NCBI GenBank assembly: GCA_037969195.1
Contig: JBBKWZ010000252.1
Coordinates: forward strand, 1-5,950
Length of the DNA: 5,950 nucleotides
Direction of reading: 5' to 3'
DNA from: JAHEJB01 sp037969195
GTDB lineage: Bacteria > Bacteroidota > Rhodothermia > Rhodothermales > Rubricoccaceae
Of this stretch, positions 5,919 through 5,950 are shown piece by piece (the stretch's first letter is position 1; every line of letters starts with the position of its first letter). The notes under the pieces are model-generated. The model had not been told where the DNA came from, did not search any database, and worked only from the letters and a program-made list of their open reading frames with translations. The position numbers were made by a program, and so were the translations under genes.

Positions 5919-5950
5919 TGAATTTGAGGTTTCCAATTTGGCTTTGTTGT

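Noticed and set aside
1..5950. Mobile elements, CRISPR, tRNA or rRNA genes, phage or defence genes
   Set aside because: No transposase, integrase, terminal inverted repeats, regularly spaced repeats or RNA-gene-like sequence is seen; the genes are typical chromosomal ones with short spacers.

Overview
The window looks like an ordinary chromosomal segment of a moderately GC-rich bacterium, most plausibly of the Bacteroidota/Rhodothermota side of the tree. The reasons are the pairing of a SpoIIM-family membrane protein with an RDD-family protein, a CruF-type carotenoid hydratase and a WbqC-like protein, the lack of clear Shine-Dalgarno sites, and two exact copies of TAGTTTTG, which fits the Bacteroidota -7 promoter consensus TAnnTTTG, a short distance upstream of two start codons. 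The phylum assignment is an inference, not something read from a marker gene.

Layout. Bases 1-149 (minus) carry the first 49 codons of a protein that runs off the left edge. It overlaps by four bases the stop of a SpoIIM/DUF95 membrane protein (146-1180, minus). Pointing the other way is an exported M20-family metallo-amidohydrolase (1348-2667, plus), followed after 102 bases by an RDD-family membrane protein with a long charged cytoplasmic tail (2770-3507, plus). RDD and SpoIIM proteins are commonly close neighbours in a conserved membrane gene cluster (with MoxR, DUF58 and DUF4129 proteins), so the amidohydrolase appears to sit between two halves of that module.

A 27-base convergent spacer that folds almost entirely into a hairpin separates the RDD gene from a WbqC-like gene (3535-4176, minus). 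That gene diverges from a CruF-type carotenoid 1',2'-hydratase (4281-5135, plus). CruF converges, with only 12 bases between stops, on an unrecognised secreted protein (5148-5918, minus) that ends the window.

The window is fully coding with short spacers. I see no RNA gene, CRISPR array, mobile element, integration site or large repeat. I found no convincing new multi-gene system. The points most worth checking are the M20 enzyme whose lid domain lacks the usual GGH...PH motif, its position inside the SpoIIM/RDD module, the paired TAGTTTTG promoter elements that decide two start codons, and the structured convergent spacer.
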